Source of the DNA: Phymatolithon calcareum
Lineage: Eukaryota; Rhodophyta; Florideophyceae; Hapalidiales
Length of the DNA stretch: 64,000 nt
Reading direction: 5' to 3'
Assembly (NCBI GenBank): GCA_977006965.1
Contig: OZ345368.1
Span: 1,798,001 to 1,862,000, forward strand
Part shown: positions 55,511-64,000 of the stretch, in pieces
Numbering within the stretch: position 1 is the first letter of the stretch
Layout: each line of letters begins with the position of its first letter
The notes under the pieces: model-generated
Seen by the model: the letters and a program-made list of their open reading frames with translations, nothing else
The model's database searches: none
Told to the model about the DNA's origin: nothing
Translations under genes and position numbers: made by a program

Positions 55511-56533
55511 GAGGAAATTCGCTAAATGCCCACCAAAAGTGGTAAAAGTACGCTAAATATCCAACCCTAGCCAAAGCTACTACTTACCCATAGCAAAATA
55601 TACTATCATACTCACCCTAGCCGAACCTACTACTCATCCGCTTCTGAGAGCGCTCTATGCGACAATGAAATTTATAGCGTACGTTACTCTCTCTGGTTTA
55701 ACTCTTCGTCGCAACAATTGATAGCATCTCCGTCATCGATGGCGGTGAGGTCGATGATCATGGACTGAGCCGCTTTGTCGATGTGCATTCGCTTCGCCTC
55801 GACAAGGTTGTGAATGTTGGGCCTACCACAGGTCTGTGAGAAGTGACTGGTGTGTCCACACGAGGAGCAGTGACGGGCCCTCATTTCGGACGGCACGTAA
55901 GGCTTCTTGCGCTTACGGACCGGCTTAGCGACAAGATCAAATGGCACCAAATCTTCCTGTACTAGCTGGTAACCAGTAACTGCAACACGCATGATGTTGC
56001 CCTCGTCTTGCTTGGCCCAAGTAGCTCAGTCTTGAACTGCCGCTCCCTTGAGGGGCCTCCAACGCAGCTGTGTCCGACTGACTTGGTGATCCTGACATCC
56101 CCGACGCTCGGCAGCGCGCTGACGTTCACGCGGAAGGTGCAAGCTGTGCGCTGGCTACAGATGAGTGTCAGACGCTCCTTTTCGCGCCTCTCTATGAGGT
56201 GTGCCTTCCCGATTGACGCGTTGTGGGAGATCACGACGTTAACAACATCGTCGAAGCTTGATCAAAAGTAGTCGCCCACCTGTAGCACGAGCTTCTTCTT
56301 GTTCATGGTTTGAGAGTAATTAGTGCGGGAGCGTGCTGCGTTAAGCTTGTCAGACGAATTCGAGGAGGATGTGCACAAAAGTTGGATCAAGCGGAAGTAG
56401 CAGCCACTTCCCTTTTTTCCTTCCAAAAAACGCAACTGTCAGCGCTCCACGTAACGGATGAGTAGTAGTTTTGGCTTGGTTGGATGTTTAGCGTACTTTC
56501 ACCACTTTTGGTGGGCATTTAGCGAATTTCCTC
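55511..56533 (-). mobile_element. Mutator-like element, 1023 bp, non-autonomous
   Basis: Terminal inverted repeats of about 74 bp (starting GAGGAAATTCGCTAAATGCC at 55511 and its complement ending at 56533) with few mismatches. A perfect 10-bp direct repeat GAAATTGTAT (55501-55510, 56534-56543) flanks it. Long inverted ends plus a 9-11-bp duplication are typical of Mutator-like elements. It encodes only the ends of a MULE transposase. Confidence 0.92.
55684..56234 (-). pseudogene. MULE transposase remnant: DNA-binding N-terminus and zinc knuckle without catalytic core
   Basis: Piece 56234-55962 (90 codons) has LTLICSQRTACTFRVNVSAL followed by VRITKSVGHSC, the pattern of MuDR/FAR1-type DNA-binding domains. 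Piece 55992-55684 (102 codons, one frame off) has CSSCGHTSHFSQTC, a canonical CX2CX4HX4C knuckle, after a KRKK stretch. The DDE core that should lie between is missing. It might still bind the element ends. Confidence 0.75.
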
Positions 56534-56540
56534 GAAATTG

Positions 56541-56548
56541 TATATATA
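56541..56548 (+). promoter_or_regulatory. TATA box of the H3-like gene, at the edge of the MULE duplication
   Basis: TATATATA lies 100 bp before the ATG at 56641 and overlaps the target duplication (56534-56543). The Mutator-like element thus sits immediately upstream of the core promoter. Confidence 0.55.
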
Positions 56549-56640
56549 GTGCTTCTACAAACCCAGTACTCAACAGCATCAGGGTCACAGCCCCACCACC
56601 AACCTCTTCCAACCGAACCTCTCTCCTCTTGCTGTGTTCA

Positions 56641-57012
56641 ATGGCTCCAACTACCAACCGCCCGACCGCTGGCGGAAAGAGCGCCGCTCTTCCGCCCACT
56701 GTCCCTAGTGGGCCGAAGAGCAAGTCGCTCGCAAAACCGTGCGTGGCGGCTTTGGGCGAAATCCGCAAGATACAAAAGGGCACCGGGTTCCTAATATCGA
56801 AGGCGAGCTTCCGTCGCGTTGTTCGCGAGTATGCATAAAAGCTGAGGACGGATATTCGTCTTACCTCCGAACCTCTACTTGCGCTACAGTCTGCCGCCGA
56901 GGACCACATCATAAGGACGTTCAAGAAAGGGCAGGGCGCCGCAATTCACGCGAAGCGTGTGACACTGCAGCATAAGGACCTCCAGCCTCCCAACAAATTT
57001 GACGATATTTGA
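56641..57012 (+). pseudogene. Divergent histone H3-like gene with one in-frame stop
   Basis: 123 codons. A short basic tail (MAPTTNRPTAGGKSAALPP) is followed by the histone fold: VAALGEIRKIQKGTGFLI corresponds to TVALREIRRYQKSTELLI of H3, RRVVREYA to QRLVREIA, TDIRL to TDLRF, and AAIHAKRVTLQHKDLQ to CAIHAKRVTIMPKDIQ. A TAA at 56836-56838 (codon 66) replaces the conserved glutamine of REIAQDF. After it the frame continues to the normal end of helix 3. The tail lacks the usual TKQTARKS motif, so it is a variant. Loop 1 is not longer than in canonical H3, arguing against a typical CenH3. Probably a recent pseudogene. Confidence 0.82.
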
Positions 57013-57532
57013 TTTTTAGCGATAATTTTAGTAGGTTCATCGTTTGATAAAAATGATTCGATTGCTTGATTTATTGCTATGTCTTTTAAAAAATGTTTCT
57101 CCAGCCTAAAAAGCTAGTTTTGTATTTATGCCTTCATATGAATCTCAAGAAAAAAACTGCTTCATCAAGTCCAAGTTATTGAATCAGAAAATCTTCTAAC
57201 ACTCGTCTCGTTATTTCCGTAACCACTACGCTCTAAGCGTTATACATGCTAGAAGAGTATCTACATGACAAAAATCCATTTCTACATCTTCAGTTTTTGA
57301 CACGACGTAATTTACGCAGCGCAAGTTCTCTGATTAGGGCTTCACTTTGCTTCACTTTGATCCACGGCGTAGCCCTAAATGTTGTTCAGTTTTGCGAAGT
57401 GGCCGATTGTCGTATTTCACTCTGTCATTCGAACGTCTTTCTATTTAATCTGTAGCAAGGAACTGCGCTAAGGTCATTGATCCGGGTAATCTGAAATCCA
57501 CTTATTGTTCTTGGAAACTGTGATCTTTTACA
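57013..57532. other. AT-rich spacer
   Basis: No supported gene. One 69-codon frame at 57246-57455 has no recognisable features. Confidence 0.5.
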
Positions 57533-59566
57533 ATGAGTCTTCCGAATCTCGATGATGTCTTTGTTGACTCTGATGACTCTCAATCCACGTAATTCTCGCT
57601 TCTGCCGTTATCTGTCCTGTATAATGTCATTGGTACCTCCCAAGATGCACGGGAAGTCTTTCCTGCTGGTGAAGACGAAGAGAGCCACGAATATGTTGAA
57701 GTAACTCCGTCTCCTACTCAAGCTACTGGAATGAACGATTTCATTCCTGGCACTCCGTCACCGCAAGCTTCTGTTAACGATGGAAATGAAGGGTCCCAGA
57801 TTTTGCGTCCTTCAATTGTCCTTCCCAATGCATCCACCTTGACAGCTGCACTTCCAAACTCTACTCGAGCGGCGTTTTTCAGCACTTTTCCAGCGTCATC
57901 ATCCTTGGTTCCGCTCAACGTGCGTGCCATAACACCTTTGAAACGTCCGATTTCTTTCCAGAAAGCCGGTGAGATGTTTCCGCTGGCTCCGTCTTCGCAA
58001 GTAATCCCGCTCTCGGATAATGCAGAATAAGAGGCTGCTCACAAGGTGCTACACAGCATACTTCACCGGTGAATGTGGCAACATCGAAGCCCGACGCTGC
58101 AAGCGAACGTGCAGCAGAGAGGTACATTGGAAAGAGAACGCCGAGGAACACAGACGAGAACTCTCGTTCTTCTATGAACAACTTCGCGCGGCATCTTTAT
58201 ACTCTTCTTCATGAGAATGCAGAGACCTAGAGCTCGGAAATCAAAGCATTGGCAGCGGAAAACGTGGTGGAAGGATGTGTCGATTTCAGTCGAAAACTGA
58301 TGAATATCTTGTTTCTTAATGGCCATCCAGAATCCCAAGAGCTACCCGAAACTGTTTTTCAACGCCTCAATGATTTTCTCATCCATTTCGTGGTGAAATA
58401 CTAGTCCAAGAATGGAAACCGAGTGACGCCAAACGCAATGCACAATTATGTTCTTGGCGTTCAGAGATCTTTCAAGAGCTGAAAGTACCCGATATCACTC
58501 TTGTAGGGCAAAGGTATTGCAGATCCAGAGAGAGGTCTTGTTTTCGTCATGGACAATCTGTTCAGTGAGCAGCAATTGAATGGAATTCATGTCAAGAGCA
58601 ACAACAGCCTTTCTCGCGATGATCTGCGCAAAATTCTCCGGTCTCACCTTACTCAGGCTACTATTCCGGATGGTTTTCTCGCTCGTTTGATCATTACCGT
58701 CGGTATTGCATGTGGTGTTCGAAGAACATCAATGCACGAAGTTGAAATGCACCAGTTAACAAAGACTCGTCTCGATGGGGAGGATATTTGGGTTTACAAA
58801 GACGTATTAGAAGCAGAGCTGGATCTTCGAAGACGCAACCGGGCGTAATCCGAGCTGTCGCAATCAAGCCTGTCATGATTCCAATTTTCAACAAGCCGAT
58901 TCTTGGTGGCCTTGTCAATCCGTTTCAAATTCTGGACGAATACATGCACTATAGGCAAGGACTTTGGGCGTTCTCAAGACGGTTTTTCGTGCAAACGAAC
59001 ACCAAGGCGAAGGCGAAGGAGAATTGGCTCAAGAAACAACACTTGGGGAAACATTCCTTCAAGAGGATAATCGAACATATTTGTGAAGCTGAAGGGCTAA
59101 TGGGGGATGGCCTTATGGAGAGATTCATGCCTCACGGTATGCGAGCAACCATGATTTCGTTGTTAATCGAGGCAGGACATAGCGATCCGCAATCGCACTT
59201 CGAACAGGTCATCGGGACTTGAACTCTCTGAAATTGTATCATGGCCTACTTGGTGGTATTGGTGCCCGACAGCAGACTTCATTGAATGATAGCAGCATCG
59301 CAAAAGTGGACCAAGCTGAGAATCCATCGAAGAAAGCCAAGTTTGAGAAGGACCGAAAGGCTAAAGATGCAATTGATGTCCAGTTAGGACGAAATACATC
59401 CAATGTGCAAACACCTGTCCTTACCGATCATGTGTCTACTGTCTCGTCTGATATAATTGTCTCAAATGGAAATCAGGGAGCACCTTCGGAAGTCACATCC
59501 GCTATTGGTAACTTCGAAGCCAAAACGTCGACTGTGAACATTAATGTCCACTACCACAAGCATTAG
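57533..59566 (+). pseudogene. Crypton-like tyrosine recombinase element, broken
   Basis: Frame one begins MSLPNLDDVFVDSDDSQST and runs to 58030 with one TAA at 57590-57592; it is serine/proline-rich. After a broken stretch, 58549-58848 has ARLIITVGIACGVRRTSM with the first catalytic arginine. 58788-59222 has FMPHGMRATMISLLIEAGHS, the HxxR box and following histidine. 59219-59566 has SLKLYHGLLG with the candidate catalytic tyrosine, then a lysine-rich tail. The order R, HxxR, H, Y is that of tyrosine recombinases, and the HGMRAT...AGHSD style is Crypton-like. At least three frame breaks make it inactive. Element ends were not found. Confidence 0.7.
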
Positions 59567-60092
59567 GAAAATCAATTTTCATTATATGCTGCCATTACTA
59601 AATCTTTATCCTCCACTTGAGTAAACTGCATGATTTTCCTTTCTTCCATAATATTGAGCTTCTATTTCATTTTTTTCTTAAAGACTTGGAAGAGATTGTA
59701 TCAACAATTTGCAAATTCTCACGGCCAGAAACATTAACACGACTGCAGTTATAATTTTAAGTATTTGACTGACACAGTATTTGAAATCTCGAAGCTCTCA
59801 CGTCAAAATTACTCTTATTGCGAGCTATCCAATTATCTATTTACAATTGGAAAGTCAGAATGACTTTTTCAAGCTCAAAATGCACGATCTCGACATTAGT
59901 GAACAGAGTCCATATCATATCTGAGGTGAACGTTACCGCCATACACTCCTGCGCATCTGAGCGCAACGATTCTACTCGATCTACTGTACGTGTGAGAGAT
60001 CGAGAGAGTCAGTGCAATACCCTTGGTGTATGCTTTCCATGCATCTGGTCCTCAGACTGGCTTCAGTACAAATTAAGATTTCGATAAAAAAG

Positions 60093-60332
60093 CCTATTTT
60101 TTGCAGTCGAGCTATTTGTCGTCCCCGACGATCGGGTCTGTACTGTCGCTTTCAAAATAATTAGTTTTTTTTGGAAAAACAGGTCAAGTGCTTGAACTTG
60201 ACAAGTGAGCCAAACAATTAAAAAATTCTATTTTTTCGCTTCGAGCTACTTGTCGTCCTCGACGAACGGGTCTGTACTTTCTGTTTCAAAATAATTAGTT
60301 TGTTTTCGAGCAAAAGGTCAAGTGCTTGAACT
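60093..60332. repeat. Direct repeat, about 105 bp twice with 135-bp spacing
   Basis: CTATTTTTTGCAGTCGAGCT... at 60093 and a diverged second copy at 60228; both contain GGGTCTGTACT, CAAAATAATTAGTTT and GGTCAAGTGCTTGAACT. AT-rich and non-coding. The surrounding 59567-60590 holds no recognised gene. Confidence 0.75.
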
Positions 60333-60592
60333 ACTTCTTCATAGTATTGAAATTTAAGTCTTTTCTTCTTGGCTTGCGCACACCTGATAAAGGCCATTTC
60401 CTGCTCATATTTGAAAAAAGTAAATTGTATCATAGGTATCTTCTTCGGTCATAATTTATTATCATCACCCGGCCGACAATCGTTGATAGTAAAGACTCAA
60501 CACACTCTGGTCAGAAAATAGAAACACAATCTCACCCGTGCAATCACACCATAGAAAATAATAGAATAGAGATCTGCGCACAAATAGGCATC

Positions 60593-60804
60593 ATGTTGTG
60601 CTTTACTTCATCCCACTCCAGGTATTGGCGTAAACGACATTCACATTGCTGCATTACTGTAACGAGCTTTCACACCACGGCGCAACCATCACGCGCAGAT
60701 TATTTGACAACGCTTTCCATTTCGTCCCCATCTCGGAAACAGCCGAAGCTGTTCCCAGAATCTGCGGCGAGCCGATACGCTCATACAGCCTCTTGTGGGT
60801 CATC
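60593..60804 (-). pseudogene. Unit F Sel1 tail block, left piece
   Basis: Homologous to 5050-5245 of the array. It is cut at 60804 by the LTR element; the sequence continues at 62257 after the duplicated CATC. Confidence 0.7.
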
Positions 60805-61025
60805 TGTAGACACGCAATGCTGCACGAGTGTAATTAGCGACACTTACACTCTCTGCGATATCATAACGCCCCTGCCCATTTGAAGCGGCGATCCTGATCG
60901 CACCTTAGACTGGGGCATCTCATCTTCTCATCGGAGAGAGATCACCCCTTTTCAAGATAAACTCATTCTTTATCTTATCACTCCCAGTGATTACAGAAAT
61001 TTCTTTCCTGCAGGAGAATGTTTGA

Positions 61026-61373
61026 GTGTTAAGACGAAGATTGTTCAAGTTTGAATTGGAAATGGATGACCATCGAACCATGGGAAGCGGAAGTCTTTCG
61101 TCGGCGAAATCTACCGATCGGCAACCAACCGCCGCGCTATTCCAACCCGTGAGCCACCCGATTTTACGAAGTCTCGACCCAAGAGTTGTGACAAGGTTTT
61201 TGAAGGCGAGGAAACGGTACGATGATGAGGTCAACGAGAAGAAGAAGGAAGCCCCGGCGATGACGGCGGTATCTTACACAGAGTCATCGACAAGAGAGAA
61301 GGCTCTACACAGTCTTCGAATGCCAATGCGCACCGAACATGCGGCGGCAAGGATTCTGGAGTTTACTTCCTAA
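61026..61373 (+). CDS. Gag-like N-terminal ORF of the small LTR element
   Basis: 115 codons. The stretch ILRSLDPRVVTRFLKARKRY followed by DDEVNEKKKE resembles the start of capsid-type gag proteins in Gypsy-like elements of various protists. The frame ends before any zinc knuckle. Start could also be the second ATG (MDDHRTMGSG). It may supply or mimic packaging signals; function is inferred. Confidence 0.45.
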   Translation: MLRRRLFKFELEMDDHRTMGSGSLSSAKSTDRQPTAALFQPVSHPILRSLDPRVVTRFLKARKRYDDEVNEKKKEAPAMTAVSYTESSTREKALHSLRMPMRTEHAAARILEFTS

Positions 61374-61390
61374 GCGACTTCGATTGTTGC

Positions 61391-61754
61391 GAAAAAAATC
61401 AAGGACGGCAACCGGAGCCCGAATTGAAACAAAGACGTTCCAGAAGGAACGCAAATATGGATTGGCAGAGGCAACCAATTCAGACAAGGGACCTATCTAT
61501 ATCTCCGGCAATAAGGAGGAGAAGGTCAGCGTAGATTTGTGTGGCTATTAACACAAATGATATTCGCGGAACAAAAAAATTCAAGGCAGGCAACCGGAGC
61601 CCGAATTGAAAGAAAGACGTTCCAGAAGGAACGCAAATATGGATTGGAAGGAGCAACCAATTCAGAGACGGGACCTATCTATATCTCCGGCAATAAGGAG
61701 GAGATGGTCAGCGTAGATTGTGTGGCAATCAACACAAATGATGTTCGCGGGACA
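61391..61754 (+). repeat. 182-bp tandem duplication
   Basis: Two copies (61391-61572, 61573-61754) sharing AACCGGAGCCCGAATTGAA and ACGTTCCAGAAGGAACGCAA. Both contain an inverted TTCCAGAAGGAA core. Confidence 0.85.
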
Positions 61755-61756
61755 AA

Positions 61757-62020
61757 AGCGACGAAGAAGGACGGGGTCCAACTCAAGGTCCGTAAAAGCG
61801 GCGAAGAAGGACGGGGTCCAAATCAAGGCCGGAAAAAGCGGCGAAGAAGGACGGGGTCCAACTCAAGGTCGGTGAAAGCGGCGAAGAAGGACGGGGTCCA
61901 AACCAAGGCCGGAAAAAGCGGCGAAGAAGGACGGGGTCCAAATAAAGGTCAGTAAAAGCTGGCGAAGAAGGACGGGGTCCAACACACGCAAGAAAAAGCT
62001 GGCGAAGAAGGCCAAGCAAA
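61757..62020 (+). repeat. 40-bp tandem repeat, about 6.5 copies
   Basis: Unit GCGAAGAAGGACGGGGTCCA plus 20 variable bases (AA-CAAGG-C-G-AAAA). The period is not a multiple of three, yet every frame reads lysine/glycine/glutamate-rich sequence. Lies just before the 3' LTR. Confidence 0.88.
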
Positions 62021-62256
62021 CATTGCGAATCAATGATTAATACACTCTTCGAGTGTATGGGGCACTGTAGACACGCAATGCTGCACGAGTGTAATTAGCG
62101 ACACTTACACTCTCTGCGATATCATAACGCCCCTGCCCATTTGAAGCGGCGATCCTGATCGCACCTTAGACTGGGGCATCTCATCTTCTCATCGGAGAGA
62201 GATCACCCCTTTTCAAGATAAACTCATTCTTTATCTTATCACTCCCAGTGATTACA

Positions 62257-63298
62257 CATCGTCCTCGCCATTTCCGCAGTGGTAGCAATACCCGAAGATA
62301 TCTCCAGCGGAGCTATTTCCTTCGTTAGGGTACAGCCTCATGTGAGTCCTTGTGCACGACGATCCGTGCGCATAGCACCTGCAGTGCTTGATTCACAGGT
62401 CTAGGGCCAGTCGATACCAATGCACAGCTTCCTGAACGTCCCCCCACACGCCAATTCCCGGTGATAGCAGAGCCCGATGTGATACTGAACCTGTTTATGT
62501 CCAGCGCCTGCAGCGTTTCGAGGCATACGCACAGCTTTAATTTCATCCTTTTCCACGCCAATTCCGCGCTCGTAGCAGTAGCCCAGGTTATCTTTAGTGG
62601 ATATGCTTCCAGCGGCTGCGGCCAGTCGATAAAAGCACACGGCTTCCTGTGCGTCCTTCTATACGCCAATTCCTCCTCTATAACAGCACCCGAGGTTGTT
62701 TTGACCCATACTCTCTCCAGCGTCCGCGGCCAGTCGATATGCGCGCACAACTTCCTGTGCGTCCTCGTCCACGCCAATTTCAAACCCATTGCAGAACCCG
62801 AGGTTGTTCTGACCCAGCATGTTTCTCGATACAAACGCACTGCTTCCTTCACGTCTTCTCCGCGCCGATTCCATTCCTGTAGCAGTCCCTAAGGTTTCTT
62901 TTGGGCTGAAGGCCAGTCGATACAAGCGCACACATTTCAGCTCATCCTTCTCCACGCTGATTCCGTGCCTAAAGCATAACCCGAGGTTCTCTTGGGCTGA
63001 ACGCTTTCCACCATCTGCGCCCAGACTACAAAAGCGCGTATCTTCCTGCGTGTCCTTTACGCCGGTTCCGTCCCTAAAGCAGCACCCGAGGTTTTTAAGA
63101 CCCAAACTGTCTCCAGCGTCCGCGGCCAGTCGAAACAAGCGCACAGCTTCCTGTGCGTCCTTCCCAACGCCGATTCCGTTCAAATAGTTCCACCCGAGAA
63201 TGAGACCTGGTATCTTTTTGTGAGCGATTTTTCTGCTTCTGATACCAGCAAGAATCGGCACTAGCCAGAACCACGCCCGCAATGTCGAGCCCGGCCAT
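62257..63298 (-). pseudogene. Unit F: kinase-Sel1 remnant lacking the whole kinase domain
   Basis: Minus strand from an ATG at 63298: the first residues match the array (MAGLDIAGVVLAS), a small deletion shifts the frame, IRSRKIAHKKIPGLI follows, and then directly a Sel1 repeat (LGWNYLNGIGVGKDAQEAVR). About 600 residues, including the kinase, are deleted. Sel1 repeats run on into the tail-block type (LGFCNGFEIGVDEDAQE) without the 205-bp spacer and stop seen in units B, C and E. Several frame breaks follow (for example near 62660). It also keeps GAAAAGGAT where other units have lost an A. Confidence 0.8.
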
Positions 63299-63450
63299 GG
63301 AAAGCAGTCACTGCAGTTGACGAGAGTAAGAGAAAATGGGGCCATAGAAGTTTCTCACAGGATGTGGCGGACAGGGCGGGGAGACGCCAATCGGCAAGGA
63401 TGAGTTATTCGGTCCAGGACCACAGGACAGTGACGCAGTCTTACCAAAGA
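63299..63450 (+). pseudogene. F-module head next to unit F
   Basis: Matches the divergent region upstream of the other kinases (GGGGCCATAGAAGTTTCTCA to TGACGCAGTCTTACCA). Homology ends near 63450. Confidence 0.65.
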
Positions 63451-63724
63451 AAGTGAGAAGGATAACCTACCTCCCTCCGTCTGGCGGCGTGGCGCCATGA
63501 GATAACATGCATCGACAGCAAGGGCAGGGGAGCGTAGCGAAAACCATGAATTGCATCAGCGCATGAGACAAAACAGCAGTGGAAATGGCCGTTATTGTAG
63601 CAGAATAGGGAATGTAAGCTTCTCGATTACAGCCGATGGAGATAGCATTGCAACAAGGCATACTGGAGGACGCGGGAAACTACGAATTTGTTGTGTTTTT
63701 GACAGATCTGTCAAAAACTATTTC

Positions 63725-63770
63725 ACAATGTTACGAGTGCAAATATCGATATTTGCACTCGTAACATTGT
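63725..63770. repeat. 46-bp perfect palindrome without spacer
   Basis: Two 23-nt halves meeting at the centre (…AAATATC|GATATTT…). Half-site GATATTTGCACTCGTAACAT. It could form a cruciform or be a dyad binding site. No gene overlaps it convincingly. Confidence 0.95.
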
Positions 63771-64000
63771 TAAATATTTGCCACTAAAGATACTTTTTAC
63801 TGTAAAAATTGAAGACATTACATTTTAACTAAGAATCCATAACAGCCGGGACAAAATAGCCTTCATAATACGGGGCCCGAAAAATTATCAAATCAGCTAT
63901 TTACTCCATAGAAAAGAAAATGGTGCCAATGGCTTCGGAACCTTCCGATAAATCGATTGCCAACTTAATCTTAGAGGTGAGCGCTTTCTCACTGCACCCA
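63771..64000. other. Window end, no feature recognised
   Basis: AT-rich sequence without a supported gene. Confidence 0.5.

Larger units (their letters stand above)
60805..62256 (+). mobile_element. Small non-autonomous LTR retrotransposon
   Basis: Two 191-bp LTRs (60805-60995, 62066-62256), TGTAGACA to GATTACA, identical by eye, flanked by CATC (60801-60804, 62257-62260). Removing the element restores unit F sequence. The 1070-bp interior has a gag-like ORF and two kinds of tandem repeat, but no RT, integrase or protease. Size is between TRIM and LARD elements. Identical LTRs imply a very recent insertion. Confidence 0.88.

Noticed and set aside
56836-56838. TAA at a conserved glutamine as evidence for an alternative genetic code
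   Set aside because: Other genes in the window end with TAA, TAG and TGA at sensible places, and the Copia-1 TAA replaces tyrosine, so no consistent reassignment is seen.
56641-57012. H3-like gene as a centromeric H3
   Set aside because: Loop 1 is of canonical length and no CenH3-type insertion is seen; variant status without centromeric assignment is all that can be supported.
61539-61955. 138-codon ORF over the 182-bp and 40-bp repeats
   Set aside because: It is a by-product of tandem repeats; the 40-bp period rotates the frame and no conserved start or domain is present.
1-64000. tRNA, rRNA or other structured RNA genes
   Set aside because: No cloverleaf, A/B box pair or rRNA core sequence was recognised on either strand; the tRNA-like match is only the primer-binding sites.

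Overview
The window is eukaryotic nuclear DNA: long serine/threonine kinase and Sel1-repeat genes, LTR retrotransposons, hAT, Mutator-like and Crypton elements, histone H3-related sequences, TATA boxes, and no bacterial operon structure. Genes are mostly intronless open frames and base composition is close to balanced. The species cannot be named from sequence. A compact-gene alga (for example a red alga) or a fungus-like eukaryote would fit; this is inference only.

Positions 1-41430 are a decayed tandem array of five kinase genes, all on the minus strand, called units A to E here: A 1-2324, B 6103-8619, C 24615-27018, D 28445-31615, E 35611-38049. A sixth remnant, F, lies at 60593-63298. Each gene encodes a short helical N-terminal domain, a protein kinase with intact VAIK/HRD/DFG/PPE signatures (except HLD in unit C), and Sel1 repeats. 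The order helical domain plus kinase recalls MLKL, and the N-terminal domain resembles HeLo-like domains of fungal STAND proteins, so a signalling or regulated-cell-death role is a reasonable hypothesis. Units B, D and E have full reading frames. A and C share the same 2-nt deletion that separates kinase from Sel1. D has an additional C-terminal helical domain. Between the kinases, on the plus strand, lies a conserved but broken module (the 'F-module') of unknown function, and downstream of most kinases there is a further block of broken Sel1 repeats.

The array has been invaded repeatedly. Copia-1 (9193-16007, 5-bp target duplication) and a 5.76-kb hAT element (17189-22944, 8-bp target duplication) both sit in the F-module of unit B. 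Copia-1's own 5' LTR contains an insertion and a 505-bp near-perfect palindrome. G-rich inverted-repeat elements flank unit E.

Positions 41430-60590 are a transposon-rich block: Copia-2 (42007-49098), which carries an antisense accessory gene starting with a histone H3 tail mimic; a very decayed Copia-3 with a hAT fragment inside it; a 1-kb Mutator-like element (10-bp target duplication) inserted against the TATA box of a histone H3-like pseudogene; and a broken Crypton tyrosine-recombinase element. A young non-autonomous LTR element (60805-62256) splits unit F. The window ends with a 46-bp perfect palindrome.

The most unusual items are the antisense H3-tail/peptidase-like gene inside Copia-2, the divergent H3-like gene hit by the Mutator-like element, the MLKL-like kinase/Sel1 family, and the placement of the gag start codon inside a primer-binding site that matches the initiator tRNA anticodon arm in both Copia elements.
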